Below are positions 50,139 to 59,615 of a stretch of 64,000 nt of DNA, piece after piece. Origin of the DNA: Halobacillus litoralis (GTDB taxonomy: Bacteria > Bacillota > Bacilli > Bacillales > Halobacillaceae). Numbering within the stretch: the stretch's first letter is position 1; each line of letters starts with the position of its first letter. The notes under the pieces are model-generated. The model was not told where the DNA came from, made no database searches, and saw only the letters and a program-made list of their open reading frames with translations. The stretch spans positions 1 through 64,000 of the forward strand of contig NZ_WMEW01000010.1 in the NCBI RefSeq assembly GCF_009856355.1, in the 5' to 3' direction. Made by a program: the position numbers and the translations under genes.

Positions 50139-51728
50139 ATGAAGCTTTGGTATGGTGGGAAAATCTACACCCTGACAGCGGAAGACGCCTGGGTGGAATC
50201 TGTTGTGACTGAAAACGGACGCATTAAAGCCGTAGGGGATACGCAGGATCTTTTTGAATCCTATAAAGATGATATTAAGGAGGAAATCGATCTGAAGGGG
50301 GCGGTGATGTATCCCGGTTTTACAGATAGTCATCTGCACATCCTCGGTCACGGAGAACGGCTGATGCGACTGGATCTTTCATTTATGAAATCCGCGGAGG
50401 AAGTTAAACAGGCTCTCCAGCTGCACGCGGAACAGCTTCCTGAAGGTGAATGGATTATCGGGGACGGCTGGAATGAGAACCAGTGGGAGGAAAAGCGGAT
50501 CATACATAAGGACGAACTGGACGAAATCTCCAGAGATCATCCCATGATGCTGACACGCGTCTGTCGTCATGCCCTTCTTGCCAATACGAAGGCGATGGAG
50601 CTGGCCGGAATTACAGACAGTACTCCAGACCCGCAGGGAGGGGTGGTCGTTAAAGATGAGGACGGTCATGTTACAGGGTATTTCCATGATAAAGCCCAGG
50701 ACTTGATTAAATCCGCAATGCCGGAGGTTACTCCGGAATATTTGAGAAAAGCAGCCGATCTTGCTGTCAAGGATATGCACGCCTTCGGACTTGTCGGCGG
50801 ACACAGCGAGGATTTGAACTATTACGGAGGGTTCAAAAGAACCTATGACGCCTTTTTGGATGTGATTGATGGAAAAACAACGAAGTTCAGGGCCCACCTC
50901 CTTGTCCATCACGGTGTAATTGAACAGGTGGATGAGGCCGGGCTTGGATTCAAACAAGGAACCGATTTTGTAGAACTGGGCGCGTTAAAAATATTCTCTG
51001 ATGGTGCTCTTGGCGGCCGGACGGCATGGTTGAAGGAACCATATGCGGATGACCCGGATAATTATGGAGTAGCGATTCATACACAGGAGGGACTGGACGC
51101 CCTCGTTGGGGAAGCACGTAAGCGGAACATGCCTGTAGCCGTTCATGCTATCGGAGACGGAGCCGTTGAGGCTGTAGCAGACGCGGTAGCCAGAAATCCT
51201 TTGAAGACGGGGGAAAGGGACCGTATTATTCATGCTCAAATTTTAAGCAGTGAACTGATTCATAAGCTTCAACAATTGAATGTCGTTTTGGATATCCAGC
51301 CGACATTCGTAGCCTCCGACTTTCCGTGGGTCATGGAAAGACTGGGGAACATGCGCCTGAAAAATTCGTATTCCTGGAAGACGCTTCTTGATGCAGGTGT
51401 TCAATGCGCTGGTGGGTCAGATGCTCCGATTGAAGAAATCAACCCGCTTCTTGGTATCCGGGCTGCTGTGGACCGCAGAGCCTCGTATGACCACGAAGTC
51501 TACCAGGCTGAAGAAAAATTGAGCGTATATGAGGCCGTCTGTCTGTATACGAAAGGAAGTGCGGAAGCGATTCATAAAGAGGGGGAACAGGGGATGATCC
51601 AACCTGGATTCACCGCTGACTTTACAGTGCTCGACAGAGATCTTTTTACATTGAAATCCCATGAACTTGCAGATGCCAAGGTGACGATGACAGTGGTGGA
51701 CGAAGATATCATGTATCAGCGTTCCTGA
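50139..51728 (+). CDS. YtcJ-like amidohydrolase
   Basis: A 529-residue amidohydrolase 3 family enzyme (YtcJ/NfdA group). Metal ligands are in YPGFTDSHLHILGHGERL (His-x-His, near 65-67), VAVHAIGDGAVEAV (His), and the C-terminal GGSDAPIEEINPL (Asp). The central KIFSDGALGGRTAWL is conserved in the group. It probably hydrolyses a C-N bond of an N-formyl or amide substrate; the substrate is not known. The ATG at 50139 has GAGGAAG about nine bases before it; a GTG at 50136 in the same frame is less likely. It is a single-gene unit. Confidence 0.85.
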   Translation: MKLWYGGKIYTLTAEDAWVESVVTENGRIKAVGDTQDLFESYKDDIKEEIDLKGAVMYPGFTDSHLHILGHGERLMRLDLSFMKSAEEVKQALQLHAEQLPEGEWIIGDGWNENQWEEKRIIHKDELDEISRDHPMMLTRVCRHALLANTKAMELAGITDSTPDPQGGVVVKDEDGHVTGYFHDKAQDLIKSAMPEVTPEYLRKAADLAVKDMHAFGLVGGHSEDLNYYGGFKRTYDAFLDVIDGKTTKFRAHLLVHHGVIEQVDEAGLGFKQGTDFVELGALKIFSDGALGGRTAWLKEPYADDPDNYGVAIHTQEGLDALVGEARKRNMPVAVHAIGDGAVEAVADAVARNPLKTGERDRIIHAQILSSELIHKLQQLNVVLDIQPTFVASDFPWVMERLGNMRLKNSYSWKTLLDAGVQCAGGSDAPIEEINPLLGIRAAVDRRASYDHEVYQAEEKLSVYEAVCLYTKGSAEAIHKEGEQGMIQPGFTADFTVLDRDLFTLKSHELADAKVTMTVVDEDIMYQRS

Positions 51729-51741
51729 CGTTTAACTCCAT

Positions 51742-51781
51742 GAACAGGCCTCCACGGAATCCACCCGTGGAGGCCTGTTGT
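51742..51781. terminator. Bidirectional terminator
   Basis: aacaggcctccacgg / ccgtggaggcctgtt stem between the convergent amidohydrolase and nadK genes. Confidence 0.88.
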
Positions 51782-51786
51782 TATGG

Positions 51787-52590
51787 TTATAGGAATGTGC
51801 GTTTAACGCGGTCCCAGTACGTATTATTTTTTAATTTGACCGTCTTAATCACTTTTTCACTGAGGTTTACCGTTACATCATGAATGTTCCGGATGGAAAA
51901 CGCCTCGTTGTCCATCCCGATGATAGGGTAGTCATTGCCGTCCTGTCTGACCTTAAGGTTCAAGGTTCTCTCTCCGCTTAAAATGAAGGATGAACCAAGG
52001 GTCCGGTACCGGTTGTTATTCAGGGAGGCGAGCTCACTGATTTGGAAGCACGGCAGTTTCGGATCGACAACCGCTCCGTTGATGGATTTGTTGTAGGCTG
52101 TACTTCCTGTTGGAGTGGCGATGATCAATCCGTCGCCACGGAATGTTTCAAAATGCAGGTCATCAATGTACACATCAATGACAATGGATTTTATCAATGT
52201 CGAGCGTACGCTGCATTCATTCAGACAGGAGAAAGTCGATTCATCGTTGATGGTGGTATCGATTACAGGAAAGCGGCGGACTTCGACCTCTGCGTTTTTC
52301 ATGGCTTCGATCATTTCATCGTGATCATCAATATTGAAATCACAATACAGTCCTGCTTCATTTTCACTGCGGATACCTACGTACAGGCAGTCCTGACGGA
52401 ATCCCGTTTTTCTGACAGCTTGAAGAAAGGCACCGTCTCCTCCGACTGCGATAATGATGTTGGCGTCTTTCGAGTTTTCAACAATTTGAAAATCATTGTC
52501 CTTGGCCAGCTGGAAGAGCGCTTCTAATTTATCCTGAAGTTCGCTTTTTTGATGATAATAAAAGTATAGGTTTCTACGTTGATCCGTCAT
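51787..52590 (-). CDS. nadK: NAD kinase
   Basis: A 267-residue kinase that makes NADP from NAD. The motifs are VGGDGAFLQAVR near 52 (GGDG) and GLIIATPTGSTAYNKSINGAVV near 155. It is the second NAD kinase paralog (YtdI/PpnKB) seen at this place in bacilli. AAAGGAGG precedes the ATG at 52590; an earlier in-frame start would include the ribosome binding site. It is divergent from ytxK and shares a ~230-bp promoter region with it. Confidence 0.93.
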   Translation of the reverse strand: MTDQRRNLYFYYHQKSELQDKLEALFQLAKDNDFQIVENSKDANIIIAVGGDGAFLQAVRKTGFRQDCLYVGIRSENEAGLYCDFNIDDHDEMIEAMKNAEVEVRRFPVIDTTINDESTFSCLNECSVRSTLIKSIVIDVYIDDLHFETFRGDGLIIATPTGSTAYNKSINGAVVDPKLPCFQISELASLNNNRYRTLGSSFILSGERTLNLKVRQDGNDYPIIGMDNEAFSIRNIHDVTVNLSEKVIKTVKLKNNTYWDRVKRTFL

Positions 52591-52817
52591 CGTGAGTCCT
52601 CCTTTAAGTTGTACAGCATTAGCCATATCATATCATTTCAAAAGTGTAAGCGCACACAGTTTTCAAATAAATCGGGAAAGTTTCACATTGTTGAATTACG
52701 GTATGGTTTTCGTTATGGTTAGTTTAGACCATAATGGAACAAGTACGTAAACGGGCGCATTTTGTTATTGACAACGTGCGTCATTTCTTTGGAATCTTAC
52801 GAAGAAGGAGTCTAATT

Positions 52818-53804
52818 ATGAAGCAGGAACATGTAGAACAACTATTTCAATGGATTGATGATACAGCGACAACGATTTCAGAAGATATGAACATTACCTA
52901 CCTCGAAGCCATTGCGGAAACCATGGACGTTTTATTCAATGGTCAGCCATTCGATGACATGAGTGAAAACCTTCAAACGTACCTCACCAATGAACTGACA
53001 AAAGTAAAGAAGGATCAATATGAGAAGGAAGAAATCCGGAAAGCTGTTCAACTGGCAATTTTGAAAGGGATGAAAGGGGCCACGCAGCAGCAGCACTTGA
53101 TCACCCCGGATTCCGTAGCCATGTTTATGGGGTATCTCGCCTCCCGCTTATTTGAGGGCGAAGAGGAACTGAAAATCTTCGATCCGGCGGCCGGAAGTGC
53201 CAACTTGATTACGTCGGTGATGAACCAGCTTGACATGCCGGTAAACGCCTACGCCAGCGAAGTCGACCCTACATTGATCCAGCTGGCAGTCACCAACGCC
53301 AATCTGCAGAAGAACAAAATTGAGTTTTTCCACCAGGACAGTCTGGCTCCATTTTTAATGGAACCGGTTGACTTTGTAATGGGGGATCTCCCGGTCGGCT
53401 ACTATCCGGATGACGTACAGGCAGCCAAATATGAGCTGAAAGCCGAAGAGGGTCTTTCCTACGCTCATCACTTATTCATTGAGCAGGGGCTGAACTACAC
53501 GAAAGAAGGCGGGTACCTGATGTTCATCGTACCGAACTTCTTGTTTGAAAGCGATCAGTCCAAAGCCTTGAACGCCTACCTGCGTGAACACGCCCATATT
53601 GTGGGGATGCTTCAGCTTTCTGATTCCCTCTTCAAGGATGAAAAGCACGGCAAGAGTATACTAATCATGCAGAAGAAAGGGAAGAATACAAAAGCGCCGA
53701 AGCAGGCCCTTCTTGTGAAGCTGCCGTCCTTTAAAAATCCAAATGGCATGGCGGATATTCTCAGTCAAATGAACGCCTGGTTCGATGAATATAAAAGCCG
53801 GTAA
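52818..53804 (+). CDS. ytxK: Class I SAM-dependent methyltransferase YtxK
   Basis: A 328-residue protein with the N6-adenine DNA-methylase-like fold (type I restriction HsdM-like). Motifs are IFDPAAGSANLITSVMN near 119 (SAM site), and the NPPF-like catalytic position reads GDLPVGYYPDDVQ near 193. N-terminal helices (1-80) are all-alpha. The active-site tetrapeptide is DLPV rather than N-P-P-F/Y, so DNA adenine methylation is doubtful. GAAGGAG precedes the ATG. It precedes ackA as in B. subtilis; the role is unknown. Confidence 0.85.
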   Translation: MKQEHVEQLFQWIDDTATTISEDMNITYLEAIAETMDVLFNGQPFDDMSENLQTYLTNELTKVKKDQYEKEEIRKAVQLAILKGMKGATQQQHLITPDSVAMFMGYLASRLFEGEEELKIFDPAAGSANLITSVMNQLDMPVNAYASEVDPTLIQLAVTNANLQKNKIEFFHQDSLAPFLMEPVDFVMGDLPVGYYPDDVQAAKYELKAEEGLSYAHHLFIEQGLNYTKEGGYLMFIVPNFLFESDQSKALNAYLREHAHIVGMLQLSDSLFKDEKHGKSILIMQKKGKNTKAPKQALLVKLPSFKNPNGMADILSQMNAWFDEYKSR

Positions 53805-53829
53805 TTGTGAGAAAATAACGAATATAACA

Positions 53830-53843
53830 AGTAAACGTTAACA
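53830..53843 (+). promoter_or_regulatory. cre box of ackA
   Basis: agtaaacgttaaca matches the cre consensus TGWAANCGNTNWCA at 13 of 14 positions. It lies about 55 bp before the expected start site of ackA (a TTGAAA-N17-TTAAAT promoter at 53857-53885). This is the position from which CcpA activates ackA in B. subtilis. Confidence 0.85.
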
Positions 53844-53932
53844 TTACCGAACTGCCTTGAAATCAAAGGGTGCGGGTGATTAAATAGTAATGGTAGAAAG
53901 TTACGAACCTATAATTGAGGGGATGAGCATCG

Positions 53933-55123
53933 TTGAGTAATAACATTCTTGCTATCAATGCCGGCAGTTCATCGTTGAAATTCCAACTGATTGAAATGCC
54001 TGAAGAAAAAGTCGTTACCAAAGGCCTCGTTGAGCGGATCGGTCTTGATGACGCTGTTTTCACCATTGAGTTTAATGATGAAGAAGATAAAACGGTAACA
54101 GATATTCCAGATCATGCCAAAGCGGTAAAAATGCTTTTGAATAAGCTGACAGCCAACGGCATCATCAACTCTCTGGATGAAATTAACGGTGTCGGCCACC
54201 GTATCGTCCACGGAGGCGAGCGCTTCAGTGAATCTGTGTTAATTACAGACGAAGTGATTAAAGAAATCGAAGAAGTATCGGATCTTGCACCTCTGCATAA
54301 CCCTGCCCATCTATCTGGGATCCATGCATTCCGTGCCGTGCTTCCAGACGTCCCGAACGTGGCCGTTTTCGATACAGCCTTCCACCAATCCATGCCTGAA
54401 CAGTCATATTTGTACAGCCTGCCATATGAGTACTATGAAGAATACGGCATTCGTAAATATGGTTTCCACGGAACGTCTCACAAGTATGTTTCTGAGCGTG
54501 CAGCGGAAATGCTCGGCCGTCCGGTTGAAGAGCTTCGTCTGCTTTCCTGCCACCTGGGTAATGGGGCGAGTATTGCAGCCATTGAAGGCGGAAAATCCAT
54601 TGATACATCCATGGGCTTCACACCGCTTGCCGGAGTTACAATGGGAACCCGTTCCGGTAACATTGACCCGGCCGTTATTCCGTTCATTATGGAAAAGACG
54701 GGGAAAACGGCGTCAGAGGTTATGAACGTCTTGAATAAAGAAAGCGGTATGCTGGCTCTTTCCGGTTTCTCCAGCGATCTGAGAGATATTGAAGTGCAGG
54801 CGAATGAAGGAGACGAGCGTGCAGAGCTTGCTCTGGAAGTATTCGCAGCCCGTATCCACAAATATATTGGTTCCTACGCGGCACGTATGCACGGAATTGA
54901 TGGCATCATTTTCACAGCAGGTGTTGGTGAAAACAGTATTACAATGCGTGAGCGCGTCCTTAAAGGACTTGAATTCATGGGCGTATACTGGGATCCATCC
55001 CTGAACAAAGTCCGTGGTAAAGAAGCGTTTGTAAACTACCCGCACTCTCCGGTCAAAGTCATGGTCATTCCTACCAACGAGGAAGTCATGATTGCCCGCG
55101 ACACTGTGGAAAAAGGTTTATAA
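53933..55123 (+). CDS. ackA: Acetate kinase
   Basis: A 396-residue ASKHA-fold kinase that interconverts acetyl phosphate and acetate, giving ATP in overflow metabolism. Signature 1 is [17 protein letters not shown] at 4-20 and signature 2 is [16 protein letters not shown] near 83-98; the catalytic Asp is in [10 protein letters not shown]. The start is TTG at 53933, with TTGAGGGG about 10 bases upstream. A cre box upstream suggests activation by CcpA when glucose is high. pta is not in this window. Confidence 0.97.
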   Translation: MSNNILAINAGSSSLKFQLIEMPEEKVVTKGLVERIGLDDAVFTIEFNDEEDKTVTDIPDHAKAVKMLLNKLTANGIINSLDEINGVGHRIVHGGERFSESVLITDEVIKEIEEVSDLAPLHNPAHLSGIHAFRAVLPDVPNVAVFDTAFHQSMPEQSYLYSLPYEYYEEYGIRKYGFHGTSHKYVSERAAEMLGRPVEELRLLSCHLGNGASIAAIEGGKSIDTSMGFTPLAGVTMGTRSGNIDPAVIPFIMEKTGKTASEVMNVLNKESGMLALSGFSSDLRDIEVQANEGDERAELALEVFAARIHKYIGSYAARMHGIDGIIFTAGVGENSITMRERVLKGLEFMGVYWDPSLNKVRGKEAFVNYPHSPVKVMVIPTNEEVMIARDTVEKGL

Positions 55124-55131
55124 GAAAGATG

Positions 55132-55173
55132 AAAGCAGTGAATCCGGTTCTCCGGGTTCATTGCTTTTTTTTC
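55132..55173 (+). terminator. Terminator of ackA
   Basis: aaagcagtgaatccgg / ccgggttcattgcttt stem and T8. Confidence 0.9.
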
Positions 55174-55225
55174 ATGGTTGAGGCTACAATAGAGGAAAAG
55201 GCTGCCTTATAAGGGGGAGAATGGA

Positions 55226-56053
55226 TTGGCTGATGATCGAATCCGTAGAGAACTTGAGGTATGGCTCCAGCAGTTTCGGCAGTACCAGCCGAATGATTTT
55301 GAAAATATGTATGATCAATGGATGTATCAGAACTTTCAAAACCTGGACCCGGGCGTCAGGGATAAATTCTTTTCCAAGCTGGATGCGTGGTTCTTTCACA
55401 CCCATGCGTTTCTTCAGGGGACGTCCTACCAATATGAGGCCCGTGAGCGTATTCTGACCGCCGGCCGGATCTTTTCCTCCAACATTCACCATATCCAGGA
55501 TATGGAGAAAGAATTAACGACAGATCAGTTGACCTACATTGCTGAGCAGCAGATGGCCCGTGGCCGGCTGTATTCTTTTGCCCAGGGAGGATTGACAGGG
55601 GCCGGGGGATGGCTGTTCCTCGGTGTTGACTATCCAATGATGATGCTGATGAATATACGCGCGATCCAGTTGATTGGACTTACCTTCGGCCATGAAATGA
55701 ATCACCCTTATGAAATGATGATCTCCTTAAAAGTATTTCATGCGGCCACACTTCCTAAACGGTTGAAAGCAGAGGCTTGGGAAGACTTGATTCAGGAAGT
55801 GGGGAAGAAAGAACATAATTACATTGTTGCCGGGGATGACCGGCTTACAGATGAAGGGTGGCTGGAGCAGCCGCTGAAGCATTGCTTCAAGTCGCTGTTT
55901 ATTTTGATGTTCAGAAAAAAACTGGTGCAGGGGCTTCCTTTTATCAGCATAGCCATCGGTGCTTATTCGAATTATCATTTAACCAAGCGGGTGACGGAAT
56001 TCGCTATGAAGTTTTACCAATACCGTCACCTTACGAGTAAAGAAGGAGGCTGA
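55226..56053 (+). CDS. EcsC family protein
   Basis: A 275-residue EcsC-family protein. The family core (FSKLDAWFFHTHAFLQGT, RLYSFAQGGLTGAGGWLFLGVDYPMMMLMNIRAIQLIGL) contains one or two hydrophobic stretches, and the conserved C-terminus reads LVQGLPFISIAIGAYSNYHLTKRV. In Bacillus, EcsC is the third gene of the ecsABC transporter operon. Here the paralog stands without an ABC transporter. The start is TTG at 55226, supported by AGGGGGAG six bases upstream; an ATG at 55221 is in another frame. moaB follows two bases after the stop, so both are co-transcribed. Confidence 0.82.
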   Translation: MADDRIRRELEVWLQQFRQYQPNDFENMYDQWMYQNFQNLDPGVRDKFFSKLDAWFFHTHAFLQGTSYQYEARERILTAGRIFSSNIHHIQDMEKELTTDQLTYIAEQQMARGRLYSFAQGGLTGAGGWLFLGVDYPMMMLMNIRAIQLIGLTFGHEMNHPYEMMISLKVFHAATLPKRLKAEAWEDLIQEVGKKEHNYIVAGDDRLTDEGWLEQPLKHCFKSLFILMFRKKLVQGLPFISIAIGAYSNYHLTKRVTEFAMKFYQYRHLTSKEGG

Positions 56054-56055
56054 CT

Positions 56056-56568
56056 ATGTCTGTCCATGAACATAAGCAGGCCATTCAAGGACCTGTACGC
56101 TGTGGAATCATTACCGTAAGTGATACAAGAACAGTGGATACGGATAAGAGCGGGAGACTGATGAAGGAGAAGCTTCTCGAGGGTAATCATGAAATCATCC
56201 GCTCTTCGATTATACGGGATGAAAAAGCCTCTATTCTCCAGGAGCTTCATGAGTATACAGCTCATCCCACCATGGATGTCATACTGATGAATGGCGGGAC
56301 AGGGATTGCTTCCAGAGATGTGACCATCGAAGCGTTGGAAAGCATTTTTGAGAAAGAAATGCCGGGATTCGGGGAAATTTTCCGTATGCTCAGCTATACA
56401 GAAGATATTGGATCCGCTGCCATCCTCTCCAGAGCTGCAGCCGGGGTGGTGAATGGAAAAGCTGTCTTTTCCACACCCGGGTCCTCAGGAGCGGTGAAGC
56501 TGGCTATGGATAAGCTGATTCTTCCGGAGCTGCGCCATGTTGTACGTGAATTGAGAAAAGATCAATGA
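56056..56568 (+). CDS. moaB: Molybdenum cofactor biosynthesis protein MoaB
   Basis: A 170-residue MogA/MoaB-type protein. The molybdopterin-binding motif is MNGGTGIASRDVTIEAL near 76-92, and the second motif is FSTPGSSGAVKLAMDKLILPEL near 137-158. It adenylates molybdopterin in the cofactor pathway or acts as a paralog of MogA. AGGAGG lies within the end of the EcsC gene. No other moa/moe genes lie in the window. Confidence 0.93.
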   Translation: MSVHEHKQAIQGPVRCGIITVSDTRTVDTDKSGRLMKEKLLEGNHEIIRSSIIRDEKASILQELHEYTAHPTMDVILMNGGTGIASRDVTIEALESIFEKEMPGFGEIFRMLSYTEDIGSAAILSRAAAGVVNGKAVFSTPGSSGAVKLAMDKLILPELRHVVRELRKDQ

Positions 56569-56597
56569 AAAAAGGAGCCCTCCAAGGGGCTCCTTAA
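56569..56597. terminator. Bidirectional terminator
   Basis: aaggagccc / gggctcctt stem with A-run before and T-rich flank after; it serves moaB and the convergent Usp gene. Confidence 0.85.
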
Positions 56598-57052
56598 TCT
56601 TTGGTTTTATCCGGATTGGCTCGGACAACGAGAACGTCGCAAGAGGAAGAGCGGGTAATGTGTTCAGAAACACTTCCAATAAAGAAGCGTTCCATAGCAT
56701 TCAAACCAGTCGCACCACAGACAATTAAATCCGCGTTGTGTTTAGGCGCGATGTCCTTAGCAATTTTCACTTTCGGGGACCCATATTCAATATCAATGAC
56801 GACGTTGGTGACGCCGGCTTGTTCAGCTTTTTTCTGATAATCATTCAACAGCTCCGTGGCATACTTTTCTGCTCTGATGGCTAAGGAACGGTCGTATGCT
56901 TCTACGGTAGCAAAAGCTCTTGTATCCACTACATGAGCGAGAATCAGCTTGGCTCCATTTCGGTTGGCTATATCAATGGCTTTTGAAAAAGCCTCTTCTG
57001 CAGTAACGGAACCATCCACGGCAACGACGATATCTTTATATTCATAAGTCAT
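56594..57052 (-). CDS. Universal stress protein (UspA family)
   Basis: A 152-residue UspA domain. The ATP-binding loop is complete: GATGLNAMERFFIGSVSEHI near 113-132 (G-x2-G-x9-G-S), and the N-terminus reads IVVAVDGSVTAEEAFSKA. It is a soluble, probably dimeric, nucleotide-binding stress protein. The ribosome binding site GGGAGGGGG precedes the ATG at 57052. A promoter with TATAAT lies 32 bp upstream on the minus strand (57084-57089) with TCTACA at 16 bp. Confidence 0.9.
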   Translation of the reverse strand: MTYEYKDIVVAVDGSVTAEEAFSKAIDIANRNGAKLILAHVVDTRAFATVEAYDRSLAIRAEKYATELLNDYQKKAEQAGVTNVVIDIEYGSPKVKIAKDIAPKHNADLIVCGATGLNAMERFFIGSVSEHITRSSSCDVLVVRANPDKTKD

Positions 57053-57169
57053 CCCAACTACCCCCTCCCATTTAATTACTTTTATTATACCATGCGATGG
57101 TCTCCTGTAGACCGCTGTTCTGTACATAATCCAGAGAATTGTGTGAACAATAAGACAGAGGTGACGTCA

Positions 57170-57280
57170 ATGAAAAAACCAATGAATCCTCTTGAAAAAG
57201 AAAGCATCGATCAGCGCCGGATCATGAGTGCTTTGAATGAAAGCTACCAGTCCGGTGATCGTCGTCAAAAGCGGCGGTAG
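57170..57280 (+). CDS. 36-residue basic peptide, unknown
   Basis: A very short gene reading MKKPMNPLEKESIDQRRIMS then ALNESYQSGDRRQKRR. It has a good GAGGTGA ribosome binding site six bases before the ATG, and a strong terminator begins five bases after its stop. That frame is the evidence that it is real. There is no membrane segment; it is basic and could bind nucleic acid or another protein. I do not recognise it. Confidence 0.55.
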   Translation: MKKPMNPLEKESIDQRRIMSALNESYQSGDRRQKRR

Positions 57281-57284
57281 TTAA

Positions 57285-57321
57285 GAAATCCCCCTTCCGG
57301 AATTACGGAGGGGGATTTTTC
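57285..57321. terminator. Bidirectional terminator
   Basis: aaatcccccttccg / cggagggggattt stem with T5 on the plus strand; it also lies at the 3' end of the convergent NCS1 permease gene. Confidence 0.88.
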
Positions 57322-57333
57322 GCATGTACAGGG

Positions 57334-58656
57334 TCAGGGCTGTACATTTCTTTTCCTATGGATCAGCGGATAAAGCAGTGCAATGACCATAAAGGTGAGA
57401 AAACCGGGGGACCAATCGCCCGGAATGGAAAAGTACAGCAGCGTGCCCAGGGAAATGGCTCCGATGGCAGGCGTGTTAAACGGCGCGGCATGGGTGGGAG
57501 AATTGAAGTCATCATGGGTCAGCCGGCCGCGCTTCACCCATAGGAAGTCGCTGGCGAGCACAGCAGAAATAGGTATGATCAATCCTCCGAGAAGAGAAAT
57601 AAACGATTCAGCTTCGTTCACAAGGCTTGGGAATCCACTCAGCATAACTCCTGCGGCGCCAAAAAGAACAGCGCTCTGCACTCTCGACAGTTTCGGGAAA
57701 ATGTTGAGAAGGCTGAACCCTCCTGTATAGGCGTTGCTGACGTTGATGCTGATCATGGAGATGACAGCTGTTATTGTAATTACGGCAATGATAAGAGGGG
57801 ACATCGTTTGATTTGACGAGGACACATAAGGGTTGACGCTGCCGTACAGCGAGGCGGAAGCGCATCCAATGACAGCAGTCAGAAGAAAGCCTGCTCCGTT
57901 GCCTGTAAGCAGTCCCCAGAAACCGTGGGCCGGTGTTTTTGCATATCTCGTCATATCGGCAGATGCGCTCACACCAGAAACATACTGGACAAATGCCAGG
58001 CTTGAGAAAAAGAGCATCATCGGAAACGAGCCGCTCCAGCCATCCATGCCAAGCGTCAAGGATGCACCGGATTCATTGTTTGTAGTAAAGTATACATAGA
58101 GCATCGTCCCTTCTCCTGCAAGCAGGAGGGGGAGGAAATAACTAGTCGCTTTTTTAACCGCATCAAAACCGATAATGGCAAGGATAACCATCAGCAGGGA
58201 CAGCGGGAAGGACACAACCCAGAAGGGGAGCTCTGCTCCTGAGATTCTGGATACGAGCTCCTGGATGACATAGGTTCCTCCGATCGTCTGCACACCGAAC
58301 CAATACAAAGAAGTCAGGCTCCGCACTGGAGAAGATAAAAACTGCGCGCCCCGGACACCAAGCATCGTGCGGATCGCGTACTGTGCGGGGATGCCCAGCC
58401 GTGCCCCGGGTAAAGATAAATAAGAGACAAATAGAAAACCGAGCCATGCCCCGGCACACGTGCATAAAACAGCACTCCAAAAGGAAAGCCCGCCTTCAAT
58501 GACGGCAAGAGCGGGAACGAGAAAGTTTCCGGCATTGGCCGCAGCCGCCATCTGGATAAAAGCGAAGCGGTACCAGGGCGTATTTTTTTGATGAGCAGGG
58601 ACGGCTTCCAGGCCGTACCTCTCCACAACAGACGTTCTGCCTGCAGCAGCTCTCAT
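57334..58656 (-). CDS. NCS1-family purine/cytosine permease
   Basis: A ~440-residue polytopic membrane protein with about 12 hydrophobic segments, related to CodB and other nucleobase:cation symporters. Helix 1 carries AFIQMAAAANAGNFLVPALAVIEGGLS; later blocks include PGARLGIPAQYAIRTMLGVRG and SADMTRYAKTPAHGF. It would import a nucleobase, hydantoin or a similar compound with H+ or Na+. No catabolic gene stands nearby to tell which. The ATG at 58656 has AAAGGA ten bases upstream; a GTG at 58665 overlaps it. Confidence 0.82.
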   Translation of the reverse strand: MRAAAGRTSVVERYGLEAVPAHQKNTPWYRFAFIQMAAAANAGNFLVPALAVIEGGLSFWSAVLCTCAGAWLGFLFVSYLSLPGARLGIPAQYAIRTMLGVRGAQFLSSPVRSLTSLYWFGVQTIGGTYVIQELVSRISGAELPFWVVSFPLSLLMVILAIIGFDAVKKATSYFLPLLLAGEGTMLYVYFTTNNESGASLTLGMDGWSGSFPMMLFFSSLAFVQYVSGVSASADMTRYAKTPAHGFWGLLTGNGAGFLLTAVIGCASASLYGSVNPYVSSSNQTMSPLIIAVITITAVISMISINVSNAYTGGFSLLNIFPKLSRVQSAVLFGAAGVMLSGFPSLVNEAESFISLLGGLIIPISAVLASDFLWVKRGRLTHDDFNSPTHAAPFNTPAIGAISLGTLLYFSIPGDWSPGFLTFMVIALLYPLIHRKRNVQP

Positions 58657-58762
58657 GGCTGTCACGTCCTTTCTGACGAGCTAATTGTACAGAAGAGGAG
58701 AAAGGAAGTAAACAATACAACAGCTTGAAAACGAAGATTGAATGATAAAAGGAGGGGTTAAC

Positions 58763-59521
58763 ATGCGCCACGCCATCATAACAGCCGGAACCAAGGGCCT
58801 TGGCAGAAAAGTTACGGAACATATGCTGGCCCGGGGATATTCAGTAACTGTGACCTATTTTAACGACGAACCGAAGGCGCAGACACTCCTGAATGACTTT
58901 GCTTCCGCACGTGAGCGTATTCAGCTCGTAAAGGCGGATGTAACAGTGGAACAGGATTTGGAACGTGTGGTTCAGCAGGCGGTGGACCGCTACGGCCGGA
59001 TCGATTTTTTGATTAATAATGCAGGGCCTTATATATTTGAACGGAAAAAGCTGATGGATTATACAAAAGATGAGTGGAACCAAATGATCAGGGGGAATCT
59101 GGACGCTGTGTTTTACCTGCTCAAGCTGACAGTTCCGCATATGCGCCGGCAGCAGTTCGGCCGGATCATCAATTACGGGTTTCAAGGCGCCCATGCAGCT
59201 TCCGGGTGGATATATCGATCGGCCTTTGCTGCTGCAAAAGTCGGGCTGGTGTCCCTGACCAAAACAATCGCCTATGAGGAAGCAGAATACGGGATCACCT
59301 CGAACATGATCTGCCCCGGGAATATTGTGGGTGAATGGAAAGAGTCTTCCATCGACCAAAGCCGGAGCACGGCGGATCAGGAAACGCCGATTGGAAGACC
59401 CGGGACAGGGGAGGATATCGCCCGTACGATTGATTTCCTATGCGATGAACGATCGGACATGATTACCGGGACCGTGTATGAAGTCACCGGCGGTCTTGAT
59501 GTCATCCACCGTCACCGTTAA
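58763..59521 (+). CDS. ytkK: SDR-family protein YtkK with a non-canonical active site
   Basis: A 252-residue Rossmann-fold protein of the SDR family. The cofactor loop is TAGTKGLGRK near 7-16 and the NNAG motif is intact (LINNAGPYIF). The catalytic Tyr-x3-Lys reads Phe-Ala-Ala-Ala-Lys (TTT for Phe), and the usual Ser at -13 is Gly, with a Tyr four residues before the Phe. Normal SDR chemistry is therefore doubtful. It may bind cofactor without turnover or use the shifted Tyr. AAAGGAGGGG precedes the ATG. It lies at the place of B. subtilis ytkK. Confidence 0.85.
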   Translation: MRHAIITAGTKGLGRKVTEHMLARGYSVTVTYFNDEPKAQTLLNDFASARERIQLVKADVTVEQDLERVVQQAVDRYGRIDFLINNAGPYIFERKKLMDYTKDEWNQMIRGNLDAVFYLLKLTVPHMRRQQFGRIINYGFQGAHAASGWIYRSAFAAAKVGLVSLTKTIAYEEAEYGITSNMICPGNIVGEWKESSIDQSRSTADQETPIGRPGTGEDIARTIDFLCDERSDMITGTVYEVTGGLDVIHRHR

Positions 59522-59615
59522 GGCAGAGGAAGAATATTTTAAGAAAAGTTGAAACCTCTGCCCGGGGCTTTCCGTACATAAGGTACACAGGGCAGAGCAG
59601 AAGGGAAGTGAAGCA

